DNA of 64,000 nt from Limnoperna fortunei (taxonomy: Eukaryota > Mollusca > Bivalvia > Mytilida > Modiolidae): the NCBI GenBank assembly GCA_944474755.1, contig OX104111.1:99428805-99492804 (forward strand). The letters are read 5' to 3'. The translations under genes and the position numbers were made by a program. How positions within the stretch are numbered: the stretch's first letter is position 1; the number at the start of each line of letters is the position of its first letter. Shown here piece by piece: positions 27,127 through 40,570 of the stretch. The notes below the pieces were generated by a model. It did not search any database, was not told the DNA's origin, and worked only from the letters and a program-made list of their open reading frames with translations.

Positions 27127-30100
27127 TTAGAATGTAGTTATGAGAAAATAATTGCTCATTGTTTGAATTGACGGAATGTGATAACATGGTAAACCATATA
27201 TCAGCTAAGAGTGATTTAACTCACTTCATGTAAAACGTAATCATCCGATGAAATTTTACAATCAAAAGATACGTCAAGATTTGACAGCGTGAAGTTTAAT
27301 GAAGTTTAAACCACCATTGTGTACTACCTTCAAGAACTAAATGATAGCCTAGCGGAATGTTTATTGTTTTGGTTATTAAAAAAAAACAATCTAGACCTTC
27401 GTGGTAATTCCTGATTAAGAGGAAAGTGAGACTGATAAAACAATTCTGTATAATATTTAAAATAGTTTTTTTTTACATTTTCATACCATAAAACTTTTTC
27501 TGCACTCAGTTTTTTGAGGTGGCATTTGTTAATATGTTGATGTCTCATGGTATTGATGGTTTTGATGACCGTTCATAGATAATGTACATTTTTAGAAGTT
27601 ATTACAAAGCTTATGTTTGCTTGTACATTGTAATGTCATATCCATTTGAAACAGTAAGAATCAAAAGTCTCAAGATTTAAAAACATTTCAGTTGTTTAGG
27701 TCCAAATGCTTTCTTTATTACTTTAATTTTTTATTAATATACATTTCTGATTTATGTCATAAATATGTATTGCAATATTATGCAGAAAAAATAATGTTCT
27801 ATCTGAACAATTCTTTACATAAGAAAATGCTGATATGTTAATTTATGCTAACGGATACAGTGTATTAATAGTAAAGAACGTGATTAAACAGAAGAAATTG
27901 TTAGATGTCGGTTATATATAAAATTTGACTTAAAGAACCCAAAAGGATTACTTATTTCTTAAGGTTTGAATAATATATATGATTAAAAACCTTGATTTAT
28001 TAAATTTTTAGTTAAAAACTAAAAAGTTACAAACTTATAGCAAGCTTTTTGTACAGTTCTTAATACATGAAAGTACGTTAATAGTTTAGAAATTGTAACG
28101 TATACAGATAAAACGTGTTTGTACATAAAAATGCTTGTTACCCACATAACAAAGTGCCAATGACACAAAAATTTCGCTGTAAATATTATAAATATTGGGG
28201 ATGGTGTCATGCATCCATTCAAGAACAACAAGTCAGTATGACATTACATTGCTAATTTTTGGGGTAATCAATTGGGGTTTTATGTAAATATTATAAGTTA
28301 TGGTTTATTAACGTGAATGAAAAAATACAAATGTCCTCAAAACAACTCTAATGTTTTATTCGAATTGGAGAACAATGCATATGTTTTTACAAATAGGATT
28401 TCATACTTATTTCGTTAAGCTATTAATTGCTTTAATCTGTTCATATTGTAACAGGAGGCTAGACGTCTTTTGTTCAGAGTACATAGTGTTACATTAAGAT
28501 ATTAAATGAGCTTTTTTAAACTAATTGCCATTATAACTGCTGGGGATAATATAGTTCATATAATAAAGGATGAGGAGACTGTTGTGACATGCAACATATA
28601 ACAATAAAAGGACTCGCTATAGATCATTTTTGAATAACTATAAGAACCATATGCCATGTAACGCGTTCATTGTATTGACTACGCCTTTAGATGTAAAGAA
28701 ATTGGTGTCGTCTTTGCGTATTTGTGCTTATTTATAAAAACAAAATGGTAAAAAGGTAAGGAAATGTGGTTGAAGATAACAGTTAATTTTAGAAAAAAAT
28801 AACTTTGGTGTATGTCATACAGCAAATAATACATATCTTTTACGAGAAGAGATAAAAATATAACCAACCAGGACATAAATGTAAAGATATTATATTATTT
28901 TGTTTTACAATTGAATAAAATTTGTTGATTTTGTTATCCATCTGGTGCAGCATTGACATTTAACATGAGATGATCATGTGAAAGATGGTTATTTTCTTGT
29001 TCAGTTCGGTAACTGTTGTGGATTACTTGATATATAAATCGATAAAGGCAAATTAATGCGTTGGGAGCAGTACAATATTGTGCAATATGAAATAACGTGA
29101 ATTTTTAAATTACTAAGATTCCTAATGAGACTTTCTTGCTTCTATAATGTATGTAAAATAGTAATTGTTATTCACCATGAAGATGTTTAAAACTCCTTGA
29201 TTAGTATTTTACTATTTGTTAATTTTATTATTAAGATTATTATACGTTTTGGACACAATCATCCACAAAATCGCCAAATAGTTCGAAACTGATATGTTTT
29301 CTTCCAGAATGCAGACAGTGGAGAATATGTTGCCAACAAAAAATTGTACTTTATCTTCATTGTGTAATTAGAAACAAAACATATTTTTCATATATTTGGG
29401 GGTGTTTTTGTTGGTTATGTTTATGTTTTGATTTTTTATTTTCCTTTTTGTTTTGGTCAGCTAAAAATAACCAAATTATCTATGTACATAATATTTTTGG
29501 GCAGTAATTTTTTTAACATGATTGACAATTCTTGTTATAAACTATTCTGAAACAAACCTTTTAAAGCTAAGATAGTCTGCTTCACAGGTCGGTATTTGCT
29601 TTTGTTTTGTCATTATTTGTTATGCAAAGGGAGATAAATTGTTGTGATCTATTGTTTTAAATCACCTATGTCCTATTATTTGTGATCAGCTCAATCAAAT
29701 CGTTTAAGGTTTATATCATTATTTTCCTGTACATACTCACACAATTTATAGAAGTCCTATGACTTTAAACATTTTCCCAAAACTGCTCAAGGCGTTGATT
29801 TCGTGGGTGTCATAGTGCCTTTAAGACCAGTTAGGATCGTTACGTACATGCTCATTTAAGAGCATTAGAACGTTTTGGACTAATAAATATTATGTGTGGT
29901 AAGTTATTTTGGTAGTAGTTTTGAGACTTAAATATGAAGGTTAATCGAGTTTGATACAGTTTAGTTATTGATTGTTTAAAATTAAAGAGTACAAATGACA
30001 ACCCACGATCTTGTATGCCGTGCAGTGGTTTGTTTGTTATAGACATATTCGTGAAAAGTATGGCTGTCACGTTTGATTGCGTTGTGACACGAGTTAAATT

Positions 30101-30372
30101 ACTGCAAATGACTTTATTTTCGAAGTTCTATGTTGAATATGATAAAGTAATTTACATTTAAGCTTATGGAAAAATCTTTATATTAATAAGTTTACATTAA
30201 TACAGATACTCAAACATTTACAGTAAACAACGATATAAATCAGATCTTTAGATGAGTATTATGATAAAACTATTACGATTGTTGTGCAAACAAATTTGAA
30301 ATGTAAAGCAATGATATATATATTCATATATTGCGTATTTCAAACGCTTTGAGAACACATTAGCTTTCTAAT
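27127..30372. other. Probable Kv4 3' UTR then intergenic DNA
   Basis: There is no protein-like frame after the Kv4 stop. AATAAA hexamers on the plus strand at 28,562-28,567, about 28,603 and about 28,913 are candidate poly(A) signals, but the DNA is so AT-rich that these may be chance. I see no other structure. Confidence 0.4.
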
Positions 30373-31014
30373 AACCATAGGGCCCAGTATGACGTCATTG
30401 CAAGCTCAACAGCAAAAACTTTCAAACTGTAACAACAGTTTTGTAAAGATTTTATTAAAATTTTTGCTTAAAAGTAACGTATATTCAATAAAGTGATACG
30501 CATACATTTTATGTCAATCATAAATGCTTCACATGCTGTTATGGCATATAGCTGTCACAAACTAATGCCCATTCAAAGTCTCCTCTTAGTGTCGCTTCGA
30601 CATTTCTTTAAAGATTTGTTACAATCAAAATATAGTATTGCAATTGGGCTCTATGCGAATAAAAACATAGTCAGACCTTATATTTGTCTTGGTTTTATAT
30701 ATTGACAAATATCATGTGTGATTATCATAGAGGCCGCTAGCAAGGAATAATCTATTTCTAAAACAAATATTGTGTTTTACGCTAAATTTATACATTTAAT
30801 TGCATAGCACAGTAAAACTTACTTTTAATATTAATTCAAATGTATGCTTTAAATTATGGCTTTTTGACACAACTGGGAATTGTATGCTCGTCATTTTATT
30901 GAATATACGTGCCTTTTAATAATAAATATTAATAGAACATTTACAAAACTGTTATTCCAGTTTGAAAGTTTTTGTTGTTGAGCTTGCAATATCGTCATAG
31001 TATGCCCTATGGTT
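30373..31014. mobile_element. Non-autonomous inverted-repeat element (~640 bp, ~120-bp TIRs)
   Basis: The left end AACCATAGGGCCCAGTATGA and the reverse complement of the right end AACCATAGGGCATACTATGA begin two inverted arms of about 120 bp. The shared interior marks are TTGCAAGCTCAACA, CAAAAACTTTCAAACTG and CGTATATTCAATAAA. The ~400-bp interior has no transposase-like frame. No clear target duplication was found. It is probably a MITE of undetermined superfamily. Confidence 0.8.
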
Positions 31015-32877
31015 TTAAGTGTGTACGTTCTCTTTTAAAAAAGAGCATGTTTGTGATCTTTAAAATGAATAGCCTTTAACGTTGTCATCAGTTAAAACAT
31101 TAATTTTTTGTTTTAAAATTAAATTTGTTTTCTGTAAATGTTTTTACATTGTACAATTTCAAATTGGTTTATGTTTGAAAGTACAAAAGCATGTAGTTAT
31201 TTACCTTGAGAAACACCAGAAATATGTTGCTTTATGGAAGTAAAGTCATTTACAGTAGATTGATTGTAATGTTTGCTAGAGAATTTCTTCCTCTTTTTCC
31301 ATATTCCAAAAATCAGTTTTGGGATATTAGTAGATAGTTAAACTATTCCCGTTGTTACTGTTTTTAATTACGAATAAAATCCCATTCAACTTAGCATTGT
31401 ATTTCTTATCTTACTCTTAAACGTATGAAGTTCGTTAAAAAGTAATGCTACTGTAACACGTATGATAATGATAATGAGCAACTAAGAAGAAGGAGTCAAC
31501 AATGGATTGACAAAAATGTGACTAAAAACGTCCCTAAAATTGTGCGAAAACTGAAAAAGTGCACGGAATAAGACAGAAACTCGCAGTCAACATTCATGTA
31601 CTTTCTGTCATCTTTCGTACACTTAAAACCAGGTAAACTCTAGCAATTAAAGTATCTTCACTCATACAATACATGATAAATCATATATAACACACAAAAA
31701 GCAACTAATAGACAATACTTAAAAGATTAATGTCTTCTCCTGTCACATTTGTGTATGCCAAGTGCATGTACCATACAAACTGGCATACAATATTTAAATG
31801 CAAACCTTGCTAATGCTTCATCTAGACACCAAACACGTTTTATTTCATACAGTCTTTTAATACGAAATTAAACAATACAAATCAATACAAATAAAGACGC
31901 TACAGACAAAAGCGAACCGAAAAGAAACATGTCAGGAATATTTGAATTTGTATGCTTGAACTACAGCAACGCATTCAAGGGATTGAAACATTTATAGAGA
32001 TATAATGGATTCAACAAGATAACATTTTTAACAAAAGATTATAATGCAGTTTTAAATAAGTTTTAAAATATAACACAAAACTAGATACCGTGTTTCCCTT
32101 TAGAGACGAGCGACACTTCAGCCATCCTAAATCCCCGGAAGATCACATATTGTCAAGCTATCAATACGCCCAACTATACTAGATCTGAAGAGGACTTTGA
32201 TGTCATACAGAATTGATGTCATCTCTTTCAACCATTACTATCACGTTTGCTGTTTCATACAATCCTGCTGTGGGCTTATGACAATAATGCATGCAATCTT
32301 TCAAGATATGTATTATATAAAACGGTAAAAATGTTTTATCTATCTATTTATCTATTTTAAAAATAATATAATTACATGACTATTCTATTGCAAACTTCTG
32401 GTTTTTCAGAAATTGATAATAATGTATACTATTTGATTTTCTATTTATATATAGAGCAATATAACATGGTAGAATTCAGCAAAAGGTCATTTTGTAATTA
32501 AAAATGTGGGAACAATTGTTTGAATAGTATCTTCCGCGTGCCAATTAATCTGACTAAGATTTTCTCGGAGAATTTCATTTCGCGGCAACGCAATATAGCA
32601 TCATCGGCTATCATGTCTATTACACTGACAATTTCGAAACATTAACGGATTTAAGCAATAAATATGTAGGGTTTGACAATGAGGGTCAAATATTACCAGA
32701 AAACGAAAGAGTCTAACTCAAAAAATATATTCTGACCCATCTACCCTTTTAAGATGTTTACAAGGATAATGTTTACTTTTCATCGTGCATGCGGGTTTTC
32801 TACGTACTCGCAGACACTCTTTGTTCAACGTTACAACACAGCTCCTTTGATAGGTACATATATGTACAACAGCAAAT
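31015..32877. other. No gene seen
   Basis: AT-rich DNA with no supportable exon, RNA gene or repeat. Confidence 0.45.
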
Positions 32878-32889
32878 CATTTTCTTAAT

Positions 32890-33154
32890 GGGGCCTCGGT
32901 GGCCGAGTGGTCAAGGTAGTTCGTCTACTATTTATCACGTGGTCTGTCAACACTGAGATTGCGGGTTCGATTCTCACTGCAGGCAGGGTGCACTTGACTC
33001 CAATCTTAATTGACAAGAATTGCCAGTTTTCCGACCGCAGGTCGGGGGTTTTCTCCGGGTACTCTGGCTTCCACCCCGAATAAAATCTGGACGCCATGAT
33101 ATAGCTGAAAAATTGCTGAAAGTGGCGTTAATCACCATCAAACAAACAAACAAA
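32890..33154 (+). mobile_element. Full-length tRNA-derived SINE with 12-bp target duplication
   Basis: The head has a Ser/Leu-type A box TGGCCGAGTGG (32,900-32,910) and B box GGTTCGATTC (32,964-32,973), which form an internal Pol III promoter. The body follows with a conserved segment (GCTGAAAAATTGCTGAAAGT), and the 3' tail is (CAAA)n. CATTTTCTTAAT flanks both sides (32,878-32,889 and 33,155-33,166), showing a target-primed insertion. It is non-coding; open frames across it are incidental. The family resembles known molluscan tRNA-SINEs (V-SINE/MetaSINE type), but I cannot assign the name without a library. Confidence 0.93.
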
Positions 33155-33166
33155 CATTTTCTTAAT

Positions 33167-36100
33167 TTACAGCGCTTTTTGTTTTCTTTTTGCATTCATT
33201 TTGCGATTTTAAAGATTTTTGATCTTGTTCAGTTACAAGAGGAAAAAATGCCCTTGATGTACAAATAATATGCGTTTGATCATTTTCACTGATGCTATGT
33301 ATGTTTAGTTAATGTTCTGCTTTATTCATGTTTTGTTATTTTTTAAGTTTTATCGGTACTATAGCTGTTGAGTAAATAGAACGACGTATTAGTTATATTA
33401 ACTGTGTTTTAAAAAAGTACATGGTAAATAATACTCTAACTCATTACCTGTATAATATCCCTCATGCTTGATAAAGTAAGGAGAAAACTATTGAACCGGA
33501 TATCCATTTCCGAAGACCACAGGCTGGAAACAATTAACATGGTCCTATTTATGGTCTTCTTTGTGGCAGCTATTATACGTAAATTAAATTCCCACCTTCT
33601 CGCCAACTCAAAAGGTTGTTATTATATCCTCATTAACCATTACTTTAAACAAAATAAGAGTTCCCGCATATCGATTTGTTAAAATGTTCTGTCACCAAAC
33701 AACGAAAAAACAAAATATGACATTGTTAAAGTGAACTTAACATAAAATGATACAAAAAAAATATATTAAAATATTAATATAATGATGGCTACTTCAAATA
33801 AAAACCGGTTTAACGCCGCCCAAAGTACTTTTATGTCATTTTTCTAAGCAGGTACTTAATGTCTTGCTTTTGTCTTGATATTTGTTGTTGGGTGACTTAT
33901 GGTCATATTTTGATTGATTAACTTCATTAACACGACTACTTTTTTCTATTTATTGCTCAAAAATTAGTAAGCTTTAACAATATTTCATGCATACAAGGTA
34001 AGAATTCAGTTGGCGAAAGGACTATTGTGCAGGAAATATAGAGTTAACGGGAATAGGAAATGTGGTGCAACAGACCTACTTTTAAAAAGAATCAACAAGG
34101 GTTCTGAAAAGTGTTATCTGGTATGTTCCAAGTCCTGGCATTTCGCATTATCAGGAAAAGCAAGCAAGCAGCGAGAATACCTTCCTTATCCACGGGACGT
34201 CCGTATATATCCTGGGCATCGTCCTATTTAAGTATAGAACTCGATGAAAAAGACGTGTTGACGCGGAAACAAATGTAAACACATTTCCACTGGAACTTAA
34301 GTTTAAGATCTGAACTTTAGGCATATTTGGTATGGTTTGTTTTAGTGTATGTGTCACGTTCCGTTTCCAAGAATGATTACATTTTTTTACGCTTAACAAA
34401 AAGATAAATTCAGCGAAGGAAGTTACGTTCGATGAAACTTAATAACTGTACGTCAGCAGTATAGAATTGTCTACAATTATTTCTGATTTGACAATGACGA
34501 GTTTTATCAGAAAAACACATGTTACTATGGAGTTTCTTTTTCCATTCTTATGAAAATATTCCCATGGTCTTTATGGTCGCTGAAGTGCCTCAAATTCAGA
34601 CAATTATATGATACCCTAGACTTGTATGGCTAAATTTCTTTCCTTTACACAGTTCATGACAGCCAGGATTAAAAAGTAACAGATCAGGATTTAAAACTGT
34701 CGACTGTGTACGGGCAAGGCGAGTGCCGAACACAAAGAATCTGATTGAGAACAAACAATCTATAGCTTACAGTCTGAGTGCCGGGACAGCTGCGTTTGTG
34801 TTTAACCACATGGTTTTGTCAATCAGAGCGTCAGAAATTTTATATTGCTTTAGTTTTTAAGGAAAACATAAGACAAAGATTTGACAGGTTTAATCCTAGA
34901 TAAAGATGAGCAAATTCAAATCTGTCTAAAGTGATTTTTGTTGTCATTAACGTACGTATACAGTAAGAATATGAATACATTTTTAGTTTCAAATAACGTA
35001 TTTAAACATTTTGTCATGATATCTTAACATTTAGTGTATATGGGATTTCTAGTTGTTAAATCCTCTCTTATATGGTATCGCTCTACTGGCACTAGACATA
35101 TCAAACATCAAGGAAACTGAGCTGTTATCGTCACTTGGCACTTGGCGTCCGTTATCCGTCCGAAGTGATTGTTTTAAAACATTGCATGTTAAAATCATCA
35201 TTAAAATGTCCTCACCACGATTGCACATAAATTGGCCACCGACCAACCAATATTAAAGCAGGGGGTCAAAAAATATTCGAGATGTAAATCTTAAAATGAT
35301 GCCGAAGAAGCATTTTGAAGTTTCTTTTATTTCAAGATCTGAACGCCACACAGATAATGGGTGTTTATTGAAATAAGATACTTAATACATCTCTAATTGA
35401 AAAAAGGACCTAGCTACTGCTGTTATTTTGTCTTTAATAAGACGTTGAAGAAACGCAGTTTCTACTAATACAGGAACAAATCAGCAAGTAGTAGGACAGT
35501 TTGTACCCACTGGAATTCAGATTACCTGCACATCTTCCGAAAATTACAATATATTTTCGATCAAAACATCCAGAAAACTATAAACCTGTTCCTCGATGTG
35601 ACATAACTAGTCTTTTTTTCTTTAGTAGAAAAATACGTATTATTGCAACCTAAAACTATATATTTATAGCATATGTGGAAACGAAGTCTTTATATATAAT
35701 TTCTTTAAACCGTAGAATAAATGTAGAATTGAATCGGCAAGCAATGATGCATACTTGGTGGTGCCAACAGGAATTCCTGCTGTCGGTTAAAAAACAGTCC
35801 ACCAAATTTAACTAATATGTTGTCATACAGAAAACCAAGCATAGCTCATCCGAAAATTAGTTTTTAGCTTTGGAAGCCCGATGACAACAAAAGTCTCAGT
35901 AAGACCGACAACTAGATATTTTTATTTACGTTTTCCACTGTTTTTAGTATTGCAACGTTTAACTAGTTGTGCCAATTTTGACTTTAATTGAGTATATTTT
36001 AATTTCGTTTAAATACTCAATACATGAGCAAATTTGGTTATTTCGTATAACCTAACTTGGTTTGTCAGCACGTGACTGATTGTGACGTCATAATAAGATG

Positions 36101-36237
36101 TATTGATGAAGTTGACCATGCGTTAATTCTTCCGCAAACAACAAGTGACGACACTAAAATTGTGAATTGCAAATATCATTTGATTAATTGTAAAATATTG
36201 TTCTTGTTACTTCATTTTTACTATAAAATTTAAAATA
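33167..36237. other. No supported gene
   Basis: Several open frames of about 70 codons occur (e.g. 33,464-33,682 and 34,010-34,231), but none resembles a known domain or has convincing splice partners. Confidence 0.45.
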
Positions 36238-36385
36238 TAAGGTTTGTTTTCAATTGTTGGTTAGATTATTGGATATAAACGACGTTGGATCGATTTACGC
36301 TGCAACATAAACCGCTTATGCAGCGTAAATCGACCCAAAGTCGTTTATATCCAATAATCTAACCAGCAATTGAAAACAATCCTTA
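36238..36385. repeat. Long hairpin: 67-bp inverted arms, 14-nt loop
   Basis: The left arm 36,238-36,304 and right arm 36,319-36,385 are nearly perfect reverse complements (TAAGGTTTGTTTTCAATTG against CAATTGAAAACAATCCTTA, with a few mismatches inside), separated by a 14-nt loop. TA flanks one edge. It could be a palindromic MITE or a transcribed hairpin. Confidence 0.9.
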
Positions 36386-36869
36386 AATGTAAAATAGTGG
36401 TGTACGATGGGGAAAAATCAGTTTTATACTAGTTATATTACAAGAAAAAAAGGACCCAGATTGAAGGAAATCAATCAATTCTTTAGAATTTTAACTAATA
36501 TACAATTCATGTATACCATTTCTAGAGTAAATTGAATCAAAATATTTTTGAAGGTCTGATTTTTTCATTGTTAAAAATGATATTTACGGGATTGAAAGAG
36601 GTTTGGTTGTACATTTAAATGAACCAAGAATACAATGTTGTTTGTATGGAGTTTTGAGTAATTTTAAAATCAAATACTAGAAGGAATGTCATTGTTTTTG
36701 TCAGTGACCGAGCCCAAATATATAACGGATTTGTGATTGTCTATTATTTCATCCTTGAACATTGTAGTTCCAGTTTACGTAGTATTGTTGCTAGTGCCAA
36801 CATCGCCTGATTCAGTTGTCAAACAATATTTATCATTTAAGGATTTGGAAAAGAGATGTTGCCTAAGTG

Positions 36870-37512
36870 CTTATGGAGCTTCTGTTGCTTATGAAGCTTC
36901 TCAAAAACTGGCTTCTGTTGCTAATAGAGCTTCTCAAAAACTGGCTTCTGTTGTATATGGAGCTTCTCAAAAACTGGTTTCTGTTGCTTATGGAGCTTCT
37001 CAAAAACTGGCTTCTGTTGCTTATGGAGCTTCTCAAAAACTGGCTTCTGTTGCTTATGAAGCTTCTCAAAAACTGGCTTCTGTTGCTTATGAAGCGTCTC
37101 AAAAACTGGCTTCTGTTGCTTATGGAGCTTCTCAAAAACTGGCTTCTGTTGTATATGGAGCTTCTCAAAAACTGGTTTCTGTTGCTTATGAAGCTTCTCA
37201 AAAACTGGCTTCTGTTGCTTCTAGAGCTTCTCAAAAACTGGCTTCTGTTGCTTATGGAGCTTCTCAAAAACTGGCTTCTGTTGCTTATGAAGCTTCTCAA
37301 AAACTGGCTTCTGTTGCTTATGGAGCTTCTCAAAAACTGGCTTCTGTTGCTTATGGAGCTTCTCAAAAACTGGCTTCTGTTGCTTATGAAGCTTCTCAAA
37401 AACTGGCTTCTGTTGTTTATGAAGCTTCTCAAAAACTGGCTTCTGTTGCTTATGAAGCTTCTTAAAAACTGGCTTCTGTTGCTTATGGAGCTTCTAAAAA
37501 CTGGCTTCTGTT
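36870..37512 (+). repeat. 33-bp minisatellite, ~19 units
   Basis: The unit is GCTTCTCAAAAACTGGCTTC followed by TGTTGCTTATGGA, with variants GAAGC/GGAGC, TAATAGAGC and TATATGGAGC. The TATATGG variant recurs exactly 198 bp (six units) apart at 36,951 and 37,149, suggesting block duplication. Because the period is a multiple of three, several frames on both strands stay open. The best frame (36,737-37,465, repeating ASQKLASVAYG) has no ATG anywhere, so I treat it as non-coding. Confidence 0.93.
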
Positions 37513-38329
37513 GGGTTTTAATTACCTTACAGCTTTAACCAATTCTGAAAGGTCGTCAGCTTTCTTAACTTGTTTCTTGTTCTATTTTCTTTCGTGGTTC
37601 TCGACAGAATGTAGTAGAAATTTAAAGTTTCTACTGCAACATCTCGTCTCAGACTGTTGGTCATTAGCAAATAAACCTTAATTTATACGTGCTCACACAC
37701 AGTTTTGATAACAAGATCATTTTCGTGTATACCCTTCTCCGTGTCTTTTTATTTAGTTTTTCTACCACTGGCTAGCGTTTACTAAATTTTTATTAAAAAT
37801 TAACTTAAACATTTACATAAAACCAGTCTACAGTTTTACTGTACCGGCGCATTCAAGTAGTTTTCTCAATTTTCTGCGAACTCTATTTACCGTTTACTGT
37901 GTCATATATTTTTATGTATTCAGCTTACCGATTGATTTATGTTTAACGTTTACGCTATATTTTTCATCCATGTTGTGACTAAATACAGTTACAGTAGCTT
38001 ATAAGTCTTTATAAGCACTGTGCAAGCTTGTGATATCCTTTTTTCTGCTTCATACAAGATGCCTAAAGTCTTCCTTGGCAACTGGTTTCACTCCTGTTTT
38101 CATAGTAGTTAGTGTTTTCTTTAGTTTTAGTTTATCTGTTCACTGTATGTCCTTCGGATTGTTCATACCTCTCTAATGCGTGAGTTAATTTTCTTGTATT
38201 CTAAATTTTTAAGGGGTATTGTTATGATCGCATACAATCTTATCTTTTATGTGTTGCTTATCTTCGCCCATGTTTGTTCTTGACTGTGTTTGTGAGTTAT
38301 GTCTTGAATTTTATTGTTTACCATTTTAC

Positions 38330-38640
38330 CTTAGGTTTTAGCAAAAACATGTTATTGCTAATTCAGAACACAACCACAAATAGGAATAAAAACAGGACAC
38401 TTGGATATTTTCCTAATATTTATAAAATTTTCAAACGTCACACGTTTAACAATTTTCTGATGGGTAATGGGCAATAACTCGTAGCATTTTATTTACAACA
38501 CAAACACTAAATGAAAATAAAACCTGGGCACTGTGATATGTTTCTAATGTTTATATAAAATTTTCAAAAGGTAATTCGTTTACAAATTTTCTGATGTATA
38601 ATGAGCGAATACTCATGGCATTATATTTTTGAGATAGTGG
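38330..38640 (+). repeat. Diverged ~131-bp direct duplication
   Basis: Two copies share 'AAAATTTTCAAA', 'AATTTTCTGATG' followed by GTAATGGGC/TATAATGAGC, and a similar AT-rich lead. The copy markers are near 38,426 and 38,557. They are non-coding in all frames. Confidence 0.6.
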
Positions 38641-39160
38641 TGAGTAGCATCATGTTGCATCATCGCATTAAATACATTTACCATAATAAAATGCTGCCAC
38701 AAAAATTGTTTGTTTTGAACATGACAACATAAAGTTATAAATAAAACAGCCACAACAAAGAAACTTTTTAAATAATCAAAACTAACAACATATTTGTCAA
38801 AAATATGTCAAATTACTACAAATTTAATTAAACTTCTTATTTCAACACACATCGGTCAATACAAATTTATTTAAGGCCAATTTAAAAAAAGTACTAAATA
38901 TTCTCATACGTCAAAACAAAATTCATCATTATTTTTTACATTTAATACAAAAAATTCATACACGACAAAAAGAGATAAACAAACTTTTGATGTTGAGATA
39001 TTTACGTATTATTGCGGTACTCGTAATTAATTATTGCGTCAAAAATTATACAAAAAGTCAAATCATAGCAGCAAAATTGGGTAAGCATACTAAGTTAAGT
39101 TAAACGTTAGGAAGATTTTGGGGTTTATCAGATTTGACGTCACTTTAGGCAGTTGTTTAT

Positions 39161-39472
39161 CATAACACAAATCATTGCATTGTTTCACACATGGGTTATA
39201 ACTAATTTTGGCATTATTTCGCGAAAAAAAGTTCGATGTTTACATTTACCGAAGTAAGTAATTTCTATCTGAAATATTGTTTTGATTATTTTTCAGGTAA
39301 AAAACAGTATGTTTTGCGAAATGTTATAATTGTGTTCTTTGCATTTGAATAAAAATATAATTCTGTTCATACATGTATATTCTTACGCGATCAAGCTGGG
39401 TAGGCGAACAGTCATATTATCATAAATGCACATTCAATCTGCTTTTTCATCTGAATTATTTATAATATAATT
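39161..39472. repeat. Dispersed repeat, copy 1
   Basis: It is homologous to 58,098-58,509. Shared blocks include CAAATCATTGCATTGT, AGTTCGATGTTT, CATTTACCGAAGTAAGTA, TTTTTCAGGT and 'GAATAAAAATATAATTCTGT'. It lacks an ~100-bp segment present in copy 2. No frame or terminal repeats were recognised. Confidence 0.8.
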
Positions 39473-40059
39473 AACGCATTGTAATTATGTCCAACAATAA
39501 TGAACTTCTGGCTACTGTTTTTAATGGTATATTAAACAATTTTCGTGCTGTAAACAGTTAATATTCCATGGCTGCCTGTGCTGCAGCAGCTGATTATCAT
39601 GATGAATAACAGAAATCAAGATTTGTACATCTTTGCAAAATAAAAATAACACATAAATCAATACAAGTATATTAAGAATGTCGAATATGTTTAAAACAAA
39701 CGATAACCAGTTCTTTATCCCAATTGGGATTGCAGATTTAACAAGCGGTACAAATGTAAATAATTTAGGACAAAGATGGCACACCGACTTGATTATGGAA
39801 GTACTACGAATCTGTAATTCCTGTCGAAAATTTAAATGATGAAAATGTTTCTACTTTAGCATTGTCTTATTATTGGTTTTATGCCCTTTTTAATTTTCCA
39901 GTTCTTTTGTTGTTGTCGCATCAATAGAAATAAATTAATTAATTAATTTTTTTTAAATACCGGTCTTAATTGCAATTTCCTGCATTTTTCGTTTACTTTC
40001 ATTAATTCAAATGTCCAAAAATGTTTACTGGTTTATTTACTATGCATGCCTACTATTTC

Positions 40060-40570
40060 GTTACGACCGCCAAAAATTGCGGACGTATAATTGTATGATG
40101 CTGTCGTCTGTGTCGTTGTGGTCTGCGTCGTTGACTGTTAACTTAAGTGTTCCCACAATAACTTTTGATCTAGTTATCCAATTGCTTTGAAACTTTACAG
40201 TGATGTTTCTTACCACAAAAGGATGGATGGGATTGATTTTTAGGGTCCCCCCATTTTTCGTTTAGAAATAAGGGGCCAAAAATGCCACTATTTTGTTTGT
40301 CTAGTCAATGATCTTCCATACCATTAATTGAAGTATGGGATTGATTTTTGGGGTCCCCTCTTTTCTAGTTTAAAAATTAGGGGCCCAAAAGGGGCAAAAA
40401 TGCTACTTTTTTATTTGTTTCCACAATAACTTTGGTTCTGGTTTACAGATTGCTTTGAAATTTTACAATATTTTTTCTGTCATAAAAGGATGAATGAGAC
40501 TGATTTTGGTGGTTCCTCCTTTTTCCGTTTAGGAATTAGGGGCCAAAAATGGGCAAAAATGAAACTTGGT
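40060..40570 (+). repeat. Diverged repeat with three internal units
   Basis: A unit carrying 'GGGATTGATTTTTAGGGTCC' or a similar sequence, then a TTTCGTTTAG-like stretch and AGGGGCCAAAAATG, recurs near 40,226, 40,338 and 40,496. Between units are ACAATAACTTTG and TTGCTTTGAAA motifs. It is a probable old dispersed molluscan repeat. Confidence 0.65.

Noticed and set aside
32890..32980. A functional tRNA-Ser/Leu gene
   Set aside because: A and B boxes are present but the acceptor stem does not close and the sequence continues into a SINE body with a tail and target duplication.
36737..37465. 242-codon open frame over the 33-bp minisatellite as a gene
   Set aside because: It opens only from TTG, contains no methionine, and openness in several frames follows from a period divisible by three.
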